Assembly (NCBI RefSeq): GCF_019203985.1
Contig: NZ_JAGSPD010000004.1
Location: 186,001 to 250,000 of the forward strand
Length of the DNA stretch: 64,000 bases
Direction: 5' to 3'
Origin: Winogradskyella luteola
GTDB taxonomy: Bacteria; Bacteroidota; Bacteroidia; Flavobacteriales; Flavobacteriaceae
A model generated the notes under the pieces. The model was not told where the DNA came from. It was given only the letters and a program-made list of their open reading frames with translations, and did not search any database. This document shows, piece by piece, positions 1 to 8,918 of this stretch. Position numbers and translations under genes: made by a program. Position 1 is the stretch's first letter; every line of letters begins with the position of its first letter.

Positions 1-171
1 TTAACCACTGAGCTTGAAAATATTTCTGGAGTAGGTGAACAAACCATTATTGATCTTATGAAACAGTTTAAAACGGTGAAACGTATTGCTAATGCTAAAC
101 TAGATGAACTTGAAGCTGTTGTTGGAGTCTCTAGAGCCAGTAAAATTTATAATTATTATCATAAAGAATAA
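1..171 (+). CDS. uvrC: UvrABC system protein C, C-terminal fragment
   Basis: Only the last 56 residues are present; the gene starts before the window. UvrC is the nuclease subunit of nucleotide excision repair and makes both incisions around a UvrAB-marked lesion. The visible part is the C-terminal (HhH)2 DNA-binding region: an LENISGVGEQT hairpin near residue 5 and a second LEAVVGVSRASKI hairpin near residue 39, followed by the usual short aromatic tail and TAA. The next gene begins six bases after this stop, so the two could be co-transcribed. The family call rests on this tail alone, but the pattern of the two hairpins is characteristic. Confidence 0.85.
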   Translation, partial: LTTELENISGVGEQTIIDLMKQFKTVKRIANAKLDELEAVVGVSRASKIYNYYHKE

Positions 172-176
172 ACCCA

Positions 177-2435
177 TTGAGATTATCCCTAACATATAAT
201 CAACTCTTTAAATGTGTTATCCTAAATCTAGCCTTTTTATTACTGAGCTATAACACACTATTAGCACAAGAAACCCAACAACCAAAGGTAGGTTTGGTAT
301 TAAGTGGAGGAGGAGCCAAAGGCTTTGCACACATAGGTGCATTAAAAATCATAGACAGCCTAGGAATACAAATAGACTATGTTGCTGGCACCAGTATGGG
401 AGCAATAATTGGATCATTGTATGCTACAGGTTATTCAGGCGAGCAATTAGAGGATATGTTCAATAATCAAGATTTTAATGAGCTAATAAATGATGAATTT
501 AGAAGATCTTCAAAATCTTTTTACGAACGCGAGAATTCTGAAAGGTATGCCGTCAATTTACCCTTCGATAATTTTAAGATCAATTTGCCATCCGCACTAT
601 CAAGAGGTCAGAATGTCTATAATTTACTCTACAAATTAATGCTTCCTGTTAATGAAATAAGAGACTTTGAAAAATTACCTATTCCCTTTTTCTGTATTGC
701 CACCAACATAGAAACTGGCGAATCTTTAGTCATGGATAAAGGTCATTTAGCCGAAGCAGTAACAGCAAGTGGTGCATTGCCATCATTGTTTCAACCTGTG
801 GTTATTGATGGTGAGATATTGATTGATGGAGGTGTAACCAATAATTTCCCAGTAGAGGAATTAAGAGCCAAAGGCATGGATATTATTATTGGTGTTGACG
901 TGCAAGATGCCTTAAAAGATAGAGAATCCTTAAAATCGGCACCAGATATTTTAATGCAGATCAATAATTTTCGCACTATAAAAGCGATGAAGAATAAAGC
1001 ACCTCTAACGGATATTTATATTAAACCAGATATCACTAATTTTTCTGTTATTTCCTTTGATGAAGGTGGTGATATTATTGCTAATGGTGAAGCAGCTGCA
1101 AGAGCGAACATGTCACAATTGCAGAACATAAAAAACCAACAAAACCCAGATTATAAAAGACCTTATATAAAACCTATAGACAGTATAAAAATCAACTCAA
1201 TAAACATAAGCGGTAATGAGCGTTATACGAGATCTTATATTATAGGAAAACTAAAGTTTAGAAATAATGCAAGTATCAGTTATGGGGACTTTAAGAAAGG
1301 TATTAATAGCCTTATAGCAACTAATAATTTTGATACTTTTAGATATTGCTTGGAGCCGAGCGCTGACAATGATGGTTACAACCTCATGGGAGAATTAAAA
1401 GAGTCTGAAACTACCACATTTTTAAAATTAGGGATTCATTACGATGATTTATACAAAAGTGCGGTATTGGCCAACCTGACAAAAAAACGCTTGTTATTTA
1501 ATAATGATGTAGCCTCGTTAGACATAATTTTAGGCGATAACTCAAGATATAATTTTGAATACTTTATAGACAAAGGATTTTACATTAGTATAGGAATTAA
1601 ATCGAGATATAATCAATTCAGTAAAAATGTTAATCCACTTTTGGTTTTAGAAGAAGGCTCTCCTTTGTTGGACGATTTAAATAGAATAAATGCTAAGCTG
1701 TCAGACTTTACAAATCAAATTTATCTGCAAACTATTTTCAGAAAAGATTTTGCATTGCGTGCAGGTGCAGAATATAAACGTCTTAAGGTTACATCCGAAA
1801 CCATAATTGATGATGACCAAGAAGACAGAATTACATTTGAAAACTCAAACTATTTCAGTGCTTTTGGAAATTTAATTTTTGATGACTACGACAATTCATT
1901 GTTTCCAAAACGTGGCTTTTATTTTAATGGGGATTTTCATTTGTATTTTAATGCTACAGGTTTAAACCGAGACTTTGAAGAATTTTCAATTGCCAAGGCA
2001 GATATGGGTTATGCCTTTAGTTTTAATGATAAAGTGACATTAAAGACAGAAGCTGCGGGTGGTTTTAAAATAGGCGATAACTCTACCACAACGTTAGGCT
2101 TTGGTTTGGGGGGCTATGCCAATAATTTTATTAATAATTTTAAATCGTTTTATGGCTATGACTTTTTAGCCCTATCTGGTGATAGTTTTGTAAAAGCTAC
2201 GTTTACGTTAGATTATGAAATCTTTAAAAAGCATCATATTCTGTTGGCAGCCAATTACGCCAACATAGAAGATGGTCTTTTTGAAACAGGTGATTTCCTT
2301 TCTACTCCAGAATATAGTGGTTACGCTGTAGGCTATTCGCTAGAAACATTTTTAGGGCCATTAGAAGCCAAATATAGCTACTCACCAGAATTAAAAGAAA
2401 GCCAATGGTTTTTTAATCTAGGGTTTTGGTTTTGA
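177..2435 (+). CDS. Patatin-like phospholipase with POTRA and outer-membrane barrel
   Basis: A 752-residue exported protein that begins with TTG. A hydrophobic signal peptide ends near LLAQ (residue 30). The patatin lipase domain follows: oxyanion loop GGGAKG (about 45-50), nucleophile elbow GTSMG (Ser about 73), and the catalytic Asp in IDGGVTNNFP (about 216). After residue 335 comes a POTRA-like segment (SINISGNERYT) and then a long beta-rich C-terminus with a BamA/Omp85-like barrel pattern that ends in Phe (LGFWF). This matches the type Vd autotransporter-like architecture of PlpD/FplA, where the barrel carries the lipase to the surface. The likely activity is phospholipase A in the outer membrane; surface exposure versus periplasmic retention cannot be read from sequence. 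The start is not certain, since TTG is rare and no ATG lies ahead of the signal peptide. Confidence 0.85.
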   Translation: MRLSLTYNQLFKCVILNLAFLLLSYNTLLAQETQQPKVGLVLSGGGAKGFAHIGALKIIDSLGIQIDYVAGTSMGAIIGSLYATGYSGEQLEDMFNNQDFNELINDEFRRSSKSFYERENSERYAVNLPFDNFKINLPSALSRGQNVYNLLYKLMLPVNEIRDFEKLPIPFFCIATNIETGESLVMDKGHLAEAVTASGALPSLFQPVVIDGEILIDGGVTNNFPVEELRAKGMDIIIGVDVQDALKDRESLKSAPDILMQINNFRTIKAMKNKAPLTDIYIKPDITNFSVISFDEGGDIIANGEAAARANMSQLQNIKNQQNPDYKRPYIKPIDSIKINSINISGNERYTRSYIIGKLKFRNNASISYGDFKKGINSLIATNNFDTFRYCLEPSADNDGYNLMGELKESETTTFLKLGIHYDDLYKSAVLANLTKKRLLFNNDVASLDIILGDNSRYNFEYFIDKGFYISIGIKSRYNQFSKNVNPLLVLEEGSPLLDDLNRINAKLSDFTNQIYLQTIFRKDFALRAGAEYKRLKVTSETIIDDDQEDRITFENSNYFSAFGNLIFDDYDNSLFPKRGFYFNGDFHLYFNATGLNRDFEEFSIAKADMGYAFSFNDKVTLKTEAAGGFKIGDNSTTTLGFGLGGYANNFINNFKSFYGYDFLALSGDSFVKATFTLDYEIFKKHHILLAANYANIEDGLFETGDFLSTPEYSGYAVGYSLETFLGPLEAKYSYSPELKESQWFFNLGFWF

Positions 2436-2451
2436 CGAAAACATCTGTTTT

Positions 2452-2478
2452 TGTCATACTGAATTTATTTCAGCATCT
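2452..2478. repeat. Short palindromic repeat (CTGAA...TTCAG type)
   Basis: Just after the patatin stop, CTGAATTTATTTCAG forms a small hairpin inside a TGTCATACTGAA...TTTCAGCATCT context. A related hairpin, ACGCTGAA-CTCG-TTCAGCGT, lies at 48366-48385. The pair suggests a dispersed intergenic repeat family. It may also serve as a weak transcript end for the patatin gene, although no long T-run follows. Confidence 0.45.
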
Positions 2479-2600
2479 CATTAAAAATAGTTGTGTTAAT
2501 CTTTGAAAATCAATTCCTTGATTAGGTGATTATTTATAAAATTATCAATAATATTGATAGCATTAATCACTGCTATTAATACTGTTAGATATACCATTTT

Positions 2601-2902
2601 CTAAAGATTCACAACCTCTAGATATTCAGTATAGTCTGCGTAGTCAGTTTCAGTAATTTGAAAATAATTTTGTGTTAAGTTCCTTAGGGTTTAGCCTTGG
2701 ATTGATTAGGTAAATATTAGCAAACGAAAAAGCTGTATCGTTCTTAAAGTAGGTGCTTTTAAATTCTGGTTTATCAAGCCCTAGTATAACTTCAGTTTCA
2801 ATATCTATCTTTATTTCAGAAATGGAGATGTTTATTTCAGAATTTTGTGAATAGATGAGTTGAATGGGTAATAGAGCGATAAAAAATAATTTTTAGTGGC
2901 AT
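2601..2902 (-). pseudogene. Small secreted-protein gene broken by two 1-base frameshifts
   Basis: Reading the minus strand from ATG at 2902 gives MPLKIIF and then loses frame in a run of six T (2881-2886). If one T is removed the frame opens into a signal peptide (FIALLPIQLIYSQ) and about 60 more residues, including EIKIDIETEVILGLDKPEF and FANIYLINPRLNPKEL. A second slip is needed in a TTTT run near 2662; after it the frame reads FQITETDYADYTEYLEVVNL and stops at 2603-2601. The repaired gene would be exactly 100 codons (302 bases minus 2). The composition (signal peptide, then alternating polar and hydrophobic residues) is that of real protein, but the family is not recognised. Both slips are in homopolymers, so genuine decay and base-calling errors are equally possible. 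Confidence 0.6.
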
Positions 2903-3053
2903 TACCGTGTCATTTTAAAATAAACCGAAGTCATTATAAATTTAATAAATTTTTCAGATATTTGTAACACTATGAAACCTTTCTGGCAAAATCTAAAACT
3001 TCATTTGCATTTCCTTATCAAAAGGAATCCAGAATAGCACTGCATTTTTGTTT

Positions 3054-3073
3054 ATTCCTGCGTAGACAGGAAT
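3054..3073. repeat. Palindromic repeat TTCCTG-N6-CAGGAA, copy 1
   Basis: ATTCCTG-CGTAGA-CAGGAAT is a perfect 7-bp stem with a 6-base loop in the gap before hmgA. A second copy with a different loop is at 57324-57343. A separate small hairpin (TTCCTT-ATCAA-AAGGAA, 3011-3027) sits just upstream. Apart from the broken gene and these repeats I see nothing else in the 2436-3119 gap. Confidence 0.5.
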
Positions 3074-3119
3074 CCCTTTAATTTTCGTAATTTTAATACA
3101 AATTTTAGAAACTAGAAAA

Positions 3120-4274
3120 ATGCCATTTTATCATAAATTAGGAAAAATTCCACCAAAGCGTCATACGCAATTTAAGAAAGCTGACGGAAGCTTTTACTAC
3201 GAGCAGTTGTTCGGAACCATAGGTTTCGACGGTATGTCAACAAACAGCTACCATGAGCAACGGCCAACCCAAGTCAAAGAGATAAGAAAACAATACAGTA
3301 TAGCGCCAAAAGTTGCAAAAGCTAACAATATGCAATCGTATCGCTTTCATGGTTTTAAGGTAAAACCAGAAAATGATTATCTAGATAGCCGAAAAATTGT
3401 GCTTACCAATAGCGATTGCAATATTATTTTGGCGGCACCTAAGCAATCTACTAGAGATTATTTTTATAAAAATACAGATGCCGACGAATTGATTTTTATT
3501 CACAAAGGCACAGGAAAACTGAGAACCATGCTAGGTAATCTCGATTTTAAATATGGAGACTATCTTTTGGTGCCAAGGGGAATTATCTACAAGCTCGATT
3601 TTGACACAGAAGATAACCGATTGTTTATCGTAGAATCTTACAGGCCAATTTACACACCTAAGCGTTATAGAAATTGGTTTGGGCAATTATTGGAGCATTC
3701 CCCATTTTGCGAGCGCGATTTAAGACAACCGCAAGAATTGGAAACGTACAATGAATCGGGCGACTTTTTAATCAAAATAAAAAAGCAAGACGAAATCATA
3801 GAAATGGTTTATGCCTCACATCCTTTTGATGTTGTTGGCTACGATGGCTACAACTATCCATACGCATTTTCAATTCACGATTTTGAACCCATTACGGGTC
3901 GCGTACATCAACCGCCACCAGTACATCAAACATTTGAGACTGATGCTTTTGTGGTCTGTAGCTTTGTGCCACGACTGTACGATTACCATCCGCTAGCGGT
4001 ACCGGCACCGTATAATCACAGTAATATTGATAGTGACGAGGTATTATATTATGTAGATGGTGACTTTATGAGCAGAAATGATATTGACGCAGGGCACATT
4101 TCTTTACACCCAGCAGGTATTCCGCATGGACCACATCCTGGCGCAATGGAACGCAGTATTGGTAAGGTAAAAACAGATGAATTGGCCGTGATGGTAGATA
4201 CATTTAAGCCTTTAAAAGTTACTGAAGAAGCTTTGAAAATTGCCGATGAAGATTATTATAAGTCTTGGTTGTAA
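3120..4274 (+). CDS. hmgA: Homogentisate 1,2-dioxygenase
   Basis: A 384-residue cytosolic non-haem Fe(II) dioxygenase that opens the ring of homogentisate to maleylacetoacetate in tyrosine and phenylalanine degradation. The N-terminus (MPFYHKLGKIPPKRHTQF) is the form usual in Bacteroidota. The expected iron ligands are visible: His300 in PYNHSN, Glu307 in SDEV, and His336 in IPHGPHPG. The length is shorter than the roughly 440-residue animal and proteobacterial enzymes but fits the bacterial short form. The 4-hydroxyphenylpyruvate dioxygenase gene follows 143 bases downstream and supplies the substrate. The remaining steps (isomerase and fumarylacetoacetase) are not in the window. Confidence 0.93.
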   Translation: MPFYHKLGKIPPKRHTQFKKADGSFYYEQLFGTIGFDGMSTNSYHEQRPTQVKEIRKQYSIAPKVAKANNMQSYRFHGFKVKPENDYLDSRKIVLTNSDCNIILAAPKQSTRDYFYKNTDADELIFIHKGTGKLRTMLGNLDFKYGDYLLVPRGIIYKLDFDTEDNRLFIVESYRPIYTPKRYRNWFGQLLEHSPFCERDLRQPQELETYNESGDFLIKIKKQDEIIEMVYASHPFDVVGYDGYNYPYAFSIHDFEPITGRVHQPPPVHQTFETDAFVVCSFVPRLYDYHPLAVPAPYNHSNIDSDEVLYYVDGDFMSRNDIDAGHISLHPAGIPHGPHPGAMERSIGKVKTDELAVMVDTFKPLKVTEEALKIADEDYYKSWL

Positions 4275-4417
4275 TAAAAGAAAATATAGTTTAAAATAAC
4301 AATTAAAAACATTAGAAGGGAAAATAGCAGAATTTTCAAAAAATGACAATGAGTTTTCAAAACAAACTACAAGATGTCTTTTTCTCTCTATTCTAACTTC
4401 TCTATTCTGTAAAAGAT

Positions 4418-5581
4418 ATGAGTAAAAAAGAAGTAAAATCCGTTAACTACGGTTTAGAAAAAATATTCGATGGAGCGCAAGATTTTCTTCCGCTTCTGGG
4501 AACAGATTATGTGGAGTTTTATGTGGGTAACGCCAAACAATCAGCGCACTTTTATAAAACTGCATTTGGGTTTCAGTCTTATGCTTATAAAGGCTTGGAA
4601 ACAGGTTCAAAAGACCATGTGAGCTATGTGCTTAAACAAGATAAAATCCGATTGGTGTTAACCACACCTTTAAACAGCAAATCTCCAATTAACAATCATA
4701 TTGTTAAGCATGGGGATGGCGTAAAGGTTATAGCGCTTTGGGTTGATGATGCCCGTAAATCTTATGAAGAAACCATAAAACGAGGTGCAAAATCCTACAT
4801 GGAACCTGTCGTTGAAAAAGACGAGCATGGTGAGGTGGTAAGAGCAGGAATTTACACTTATGGAGAAACCGTACATATGTTTGTTGAGCGAAAAAACTAC
4901 AACGGGGCATTTATGCCAGGTTTTGTAGAGTGGAAAAGTGACTACAACCCAGAACCCGTAGGTTTAAAATATATAGATCATATGGTCGGTAATGTAGGTT
5001 GGGGGCAAATGAACACATGGGTAAAATGGTATGAGGATGTCATGGGCTTTGTCAACTTCTTGTCATTTGACGATAAGCAGATCCACACCGAATATTCTGC
5101 CTTAATGAGTAAGGTAATGAGTAACGGCAATGGCCGAATTAAGTTTCCAATTAACGAACCCGCAAAAGCCGCTAAGAAATCACAGATTGAAGAATATTTA
5201 GATTTTTATGAAGACTCTGGCGTACAACATATCGCTGTCGCTACAGATGATATCATTAAAACCGTTGCACAATTAAAAGCTAGAGGTGTTGAGTTTTTGC
5301 CACCGCCACCGCAATCATACTATGATATGATTCCTGAGCGATTAGGTGTACACATGGAAATGATGAAAGAAGATATAAAAGAGCTTCAAAGCTTATCTAT
5401 ATTGGTAGATGCCGATGAAGAAGGTTATTTATTACAGATTTTTACAAAACCAGTTGAAGATAGACCAACGTTATTCTTCGAGATTATTCAGCGTATGGGG
5501 GCACAAGGTTTTGGAGCAGGAAATTTTAAAGCCTTGTTCGAAAGTATTGAACGAGAGCAAGCAAAACGAGGAACTTTATAA
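4418..5581 (+). CDS. hppD: 4-hydroxyphenylpyruvate dioxygenase
   Basis: A 387-residue enzyme that converts 4-hydroxyphenylpyruvate to homogentisate, the substrate of the dioxygenase encoded just upstream. It has two vicinal-oxygen-chelate halves: the first near residues 25-160 (YVEFYVGNAKQSAHFY) and the catalytic second half from about 183. The Fe(II) triad is present: His188 (YIDHMVGNV), His271 (VQHIAVATDD) and Glu355 (LFFEIIQRMG), with the conserved GAGNFKALFESIE tail that closes the active site. Length and motif order match the family with no defect. It probably forms an operon with hmgA for tyrosine catabolism. Confidence 0.95.
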   Translation: MSKKEVKSVNYGLEKIFDGAQDFLPLLGTDYVEFYVGNAKQSAHFYKTAFGFQSYAYKGLETGSKDHVSYVLKQDKIRLVLTTPLNSKSPINNHIVKHGDGVKVIALWVDDARKSYEETIKRGAKSYMEPVVEKDEHGEVVRAGIYTYGETVHMFVERKNYNGAFMPGFVEWKSDYNPEPVGLKYIDHMVGNVGWGQMNTWVKWYEDVMGFVNFLSFDDKQIHTEYSALMSKVMSNGNGRIKFPINEPAKAAKKSQIEEYLDFYEDSGVQHIAVATDDIIKTVAQLKARGVEFLPPPPQSYYDMIPERLGVHMEMMKEDIKELQSLSILVDADEEGYLLQIFTKPVEDRPTLFFEIIQRMGAQGFGAGNFKALFESIEREQAKRGTL

Positions 5582-5586
5582 TAGAG

Positions 5587-5620
5587 AAGCGCGTTTAACT
5601 CCCTACAGAAAAACGCGCTT
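5587..5620. terminator. Possible terminator hairpin after hppD
   Basis: AAGCGCGTTT at 5587-5596 pairs with AAACGCGCTT at 5611-5620 (10 bp, 14-base loop), six bases after the hppD stop. No U-tract follows on the plus strand, so it may be a 3'-end stabilising hairpin rather than an intrinsic terminator. The rest of the 5582-5859 gap is AT-rich; it holds a weak inverted repeat (AAATTCTA 5637-5644 with TAGAATTT 5660-5667) and no gene. Confidence 0.45.
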
Positions 5621-5859
5621 ATAAAACCAACTCTAAAATTCTATACATAAACACAAACTTAGAATTTATGTATTTTGGTTTGCTCTACTATGGTATCGTA
5701 GAACTATTAAAATGTGAGCATTTATCGAAATTTTTTTAAAATCGACTAAGGTTTTTGCTTGTATATCAATGTTTTAATAGATTTGGAATAGTAATTGTAT
5801 TTAAGATAGTTGTAACAAAATAATTGCGTTACATTATTTAAATTTACAAACTAGAAGTT

Positions 5860-6648
5860 ATGAAATATTTATTTGCCATATTAGTATTCCTTATTGGATT
5901 AAAAGCACCAATTTCTCAAAAAGAATCAGCCTTTCAAGAGGGAGAATGGTTTAAGTTCAAGATGAGTTACAGTGGGTTTCTAAAAGCAGGTAATGCCACT
6001 TTATCGCTAAACGAGTCTACTTTAAACGGAAAATCTGTGTACCATGTGGTAGGAAAAGGATGGACTACAGGATTAATAAAAGCTGTTTTTAAAGTAGAAG
6101 ATCATTACGAAAGTTATTTTGATAAAGAAACTGGTGCACCTTACAAGTTTATAAGAAGAATTGACGAAGGAGGACACACCAAGGATATTGAAATAGACTT
6201 TTTACATGACGAACAAAAAGCGGTAGTCAATAATAAAAAGAAGAAACGAATAAGAACTATAGAAACTCAACAAGATGTTCAGGATATGGTTTCTATGTAT
6301 TATTATTTGAGAAATAATATAGATATTAAATCGTTAAGAAAAGGTGACGAAATAAAAACCAATATGTTTTTTGATGAAGAGAACTACGGTTTTAAGCTAA
6401 AATACTTAGGAAAAGATACCATAGAGGTAGATATTAATGGAACAGATGTTAAAGTAAGAGCTTTAAAATTTAGACCTTATGTAATGGCAGGTCGAGTGTT
6501 TAAAGAAGAAGAAAGTTTAACATTATGGGTAAGTAACGATAAAAATAAAATACCATTAAAGATAAAAGCCGATTTAGCTGTAGGCTCACTTCGCGCAGAC
6601 TTAGTAGCTTTTAAAGGACTAAAACACTCTTTTAAGACGATACATTAA
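5860..6648 (+). CDS. DUF3108 domain exported protein
   Basis: A 262-residue protein with a signal peptide (MKYLFAILVFLIGLKAPISQ) and a body that fits DUF3108, a family of periplasmic beta-sandwich proteins common in Bacteroidota and Proteobacteria. Characteristic stretches are FQEGEWFKFKMSYSGFLKAG near residue 25, the GHTKDIEIDF strand, and GRVFKEEESLTLWVSND near 208, which ends in the LKIKADLAVGSLRADL strand typical of the family's C-terminus. The biochemical role of DUF3108 is unknown. The gene ends nine bases before the tryptophan dioxygenase start, and three genes (kynA, the M23 protein and pgi) follow with very small gaps, so it probably heads that operon. Confidence 0.8.
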   Translation: MKYLFAILVFLIGLKAPISQKESAFQEGEWFKFKMSYSGFLKAGNATLSLNESTLNGKSVYHVVGKGWTTGLIKAVFKVEDHYESYFDKETGAPYKFIRRIDEGGHTKDIEIDFLHDEQKAVVNNKKKKRIRTIETQQDVQDMVSMYYYLRNNIDIKSLRKGDEIKTNMFFDEENYGFKLKYLGKDTIEVDINGTDVKVRALKFRPYVMAGRVFKEEESLTLWVSNDKNKIPLKIKADLAVGSLRADLVAFKGLKHSFKTIH

Positions 6649-6657
6649 AATTAATTC

Positions 6658-7590
6658 ATGCCAGACCAAACTAACTACGACGAAATTTTAAAACAACTTC
6701 AAGAGAAGTACACCAAAATAGACCAAGATACAGATGACCATTTATACGGCTTGCTTTACAGCAAGCCGATTACTTATTGGGATTACATACAAACGGATGC
6801 GTTACTAAATCTTCAAACACAACGTACAACGCTACCAGATGAGATGGTTTTTATTGCCTATCATCAAATTAACGAGCTCATTTTTAAGATGATACTATGG
6901 GAAATATCCCAAGTAGCAGAAAAAGAAAATTTAGATGTTACTTTTTTTGAAAGTAAAATAATGCGTATCAGTCGATATTTTGATATGTTAACAACGTCAT
7001 TCAATATTATGAGAGAAGGTATGGAGGTTGAACAGTACATGAAGTTTCGTTACACTTTAACACCTGCAAGCGGATTTCAGAGTGCACAATATCGCTTCAT
7101 AGAATTTGCATCGACAGAATTGATTAATCTCATCGATTACAGATTCAGAAAAGATATAGATAGAAATACGCCTTATACGCACGCTTTTGAGCACTTATAT
7201 TGGCAAGCTGCTGGAAAAGATCATAAAACAGGAAAAAAATCCACGCTTTTGGTTAATTTTGAAAAGCGATACAAAGACGAGTTTTTAAGGTTTATGGAAA
7301 CCTATAATACCAAGAATTTGTGGACACGTTTTAAGGAATTACCTTTAGAGGACCAAAAGGATGAAGACCTGATAAAGGCCATGCGTCACTTTGATTATAC
7401 GGTTAATGTTACTTGGGTAATGGCACATTATAATGCCGCAAAGCATTACATTGAAAGTGGTATTGGAGATGGTGAAGCTACGGGTGGCAGCGATTGGAAA
7501 AAGTATATGCATCCTAAGTATCAGCGACGTATTTTCTTTCCAGATTTATGGACAGAAGAAGAATTAAAAAATTGGGGAAATAATATATAA
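6658..7590 (+). CDS. kynA: Tryptophan 2,3-dioxygenase
   Basis: A 310-residue haem dioxygenase that converts L-tryptophan to N-formylkynurenine, the first step of the kynurenine route. The conserved substrate- and haem-contact motifs are present: YWDYIQTDALLNLQ near residue 39, HQINELIFKMILWEI near 68, and the C-terminal WVMAHYNAAKHYIE followed by the Thr-Gly loop EATGGSDWKKYM. It is somewhat longer than the roughly 280-residue proteobacterial enzyme because of an insertion in the middle, as in other Bacteroidota. No other kynurenine genes (kynB, kynU) lie nearby. Its neighbours for tyrosine breakdown suggest a local aromatic amino acid catabolism region. Confidence 0.9.
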   Translation: MPDQTNYDEILKQLQEKYTKIDQDTDDHLYGLLYSKPITYWDYIQTDALLNLQTQRTTLPDEMVFIAYHQINELIFKMILWEISQVAEKENLDVTFFESKIMRISRYFDMLTTSFNIMREGMEVEQYMKFRYTLTPASGFQSAQYRFIEFASTELINLIDYRFRKDIDRNTPYTHAFEHLYWQAAGKDHKTGKKSTLLVNFEKRYKDEFLRFMETYNTKNLWTRFKELPLEDQKDEDLIKAMRHFDYTVNVTWVMAHYNAAKHYIESGIGDGEATGGSDWKKYMHPKYQRRIFFPDLWTEEELKNWGNNI

Positions 7591-7601
7591 TTAGCGCATT
7601 A

Positions 7602-8918
7602 ATGCAATTAAGAAGACTAATAACAATAGCCGTAATTGCGGTTTGTTTTTTGGCATGTAAAGACGATAACTCAGCAGAAGAAGCTTACAAAAAAGAGGTT
7701 GCTGAAATCGCTGAAGAAGAAAATATTTTAGAATTTGGCTTTAATCTAAAGGACTACGAGTTTAAACGCGATACCATAAAGAAGGGAGATACATTTGGTG
7801 TTATATTAGAGCGAAATAATATTGGTTATCCAAAAATCTATCAAATAGCAGAAAAAACCAAAGACACTTTCGACATTAGAAAACTTCAGGTCGGTAAACC
7901 TTATACGTTATTGTTTCCAAAAGAAGATATAAATGATAGCATAAAGAAGCCAACAACATTTATATATCAAAAAAATTTAGAAGATTACGTTGTTATAGAT
8001 TTTAAGGATTCCGTTCAATCTTATACAAGCAGAAAGCCAATTACCTATATCGAAAAAACTGCTACAGGTATTATTGAAAACAATATTTCAGAAACATTGG
8101 AGAACAAAGGCATAAGTCAAAAATTAGCATATATAATGGCTGATGATATCTATGCCTGGACCATAGATTTTAGAAGGCTCCAACCAGGTGATCGGTTTAA
8201 AGTTATTTATACAGATAAATATATAGACGACAGTATTTATGCAGGTGTCCATAATGTAAAAGCAGCCTACTTTGAGCATAACGGCGATTCTTTATATGCT
8301 TTTGAATTTAAAACAGATTCAATTAAAAACATAGTCGATTATTTTAGTGAAGACGCAAAAAACCTTCGTCGTGCATTTTTAAAAATGCCAGTAAAGTTTG
8401 GCCGATTATCCTCTCGCTACAATCTTAAGCGCCGTATAGCATATTATGGCTACAAGGTAAGACCACACAAGGGTACAGACTTTGCTGCGCCCATTGGTAC
8501 TCCAATTATGGCCACGGCCAACGGAACTGTAACAGAATCCCGACGAAGAGGTGGTAATGGTAAATATGTTAAAATAAGGCATAACGATACGTATAGTACA
8601 CAGTATTTGCACATGAAAGCTCAAAATGTAAAAAAAGGACAGTTTGTAAAACAAGGAGACATTATTGGCTGGGTTGGTATGACAGGTAATTCTGGAGGCC
8701 CGCATGTGTGTTATCGCTTTTGGAAAAACGGAAAGCAAGTAGATCCTTTTAAACAAAAATTACCTGAGGCGAAACCCATTTCAGATAGTCTTAAAGTAAA
8801 ATATCTAGAATATATAAAACCTATAAAACAGCAATTAGATAATATCTTTTTCTTAGAAGCTGATGGCATAGAACCAGAAAATACAATAACCGAAGATCCA
8901 ATCACCGATATACAATAA
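7602..8918 (+). CDS. M23-family peptidoglycan endopeptidase lipoprotein
   Basis: A 438-residue lipoprotein (lipobox FLAC, Cys19) with an N-terminal region carrying a degenerate LysM-like or OapA-like segment ([16 protein letters not shown]) and a C-terminal LytM/M23 domain. The first metal motif is intact (His289 and Asp293 in HKGTDFAAP), as is YLH near residue 345. In the last motif the usual GPHxH reads GPHVCYRF, so the second His, normally a zinc ligand, is Cys370. Cys can bind zinc, and this variant may be usual in Flavobacteria, but activity cannot be assumed. The stop codon overlaps the pgi start by one base (TAATG), which indicates translational coupling. Likely role: cell-wall cleavage or division-site regulation at the envelope. 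Confidence 0.85.
   Translation: MQLRRLITIAVIAVCFLACKDDNSAEEAYKKEVAEIAEEENILEFGFNLKDYEFKRDTIKKGDTFGVILERNNIGYPKIYQIAEKTKDTFDIRKLQVGKPYTLLFPKEDINDSIKKPTTFIYQKNLEDYVVIDFKDSVQSYTSRKPITYIEKTATGIIENNISETLENKGISQKLAYIMADDIYAWTIDFRRLQPGDRFKVIYTDKYIDDSIYAGVHNVKAAYFEHNGDSLYAFEFKTDSIKNIVDYFSEDAKNLRRAFLKMPVKFGRLSSRYNLKRRIAYYGYKVRPHKGTDFAAPIGTPIMATANGTVTESRRRGGNGKYVKIRHNDTYSTQYLHMKAQNVKKGQFVKQGDIIGWVGMTGNSGGPHVCYRFWKNGKQVDPFKQKLPEAKPISDSLKVKYLEYIKPIKQQLDNIFFLEADGIEPENTITEDPITDIQ

Noticed and set aside
5637..5672. Overlapping weak inverted repeats as an operator of the DUF3108 gene
   Set aside because: Arms are only 8 bases in AT-rich DNA and far from the start codon; chance is likely.
8406..8756. A 116-codon frame on the minus strand inside the M23 peptidase gene
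   Set aside because: It is antisense to a well-supported conserved domain and shows no protein-like pattern of its own.
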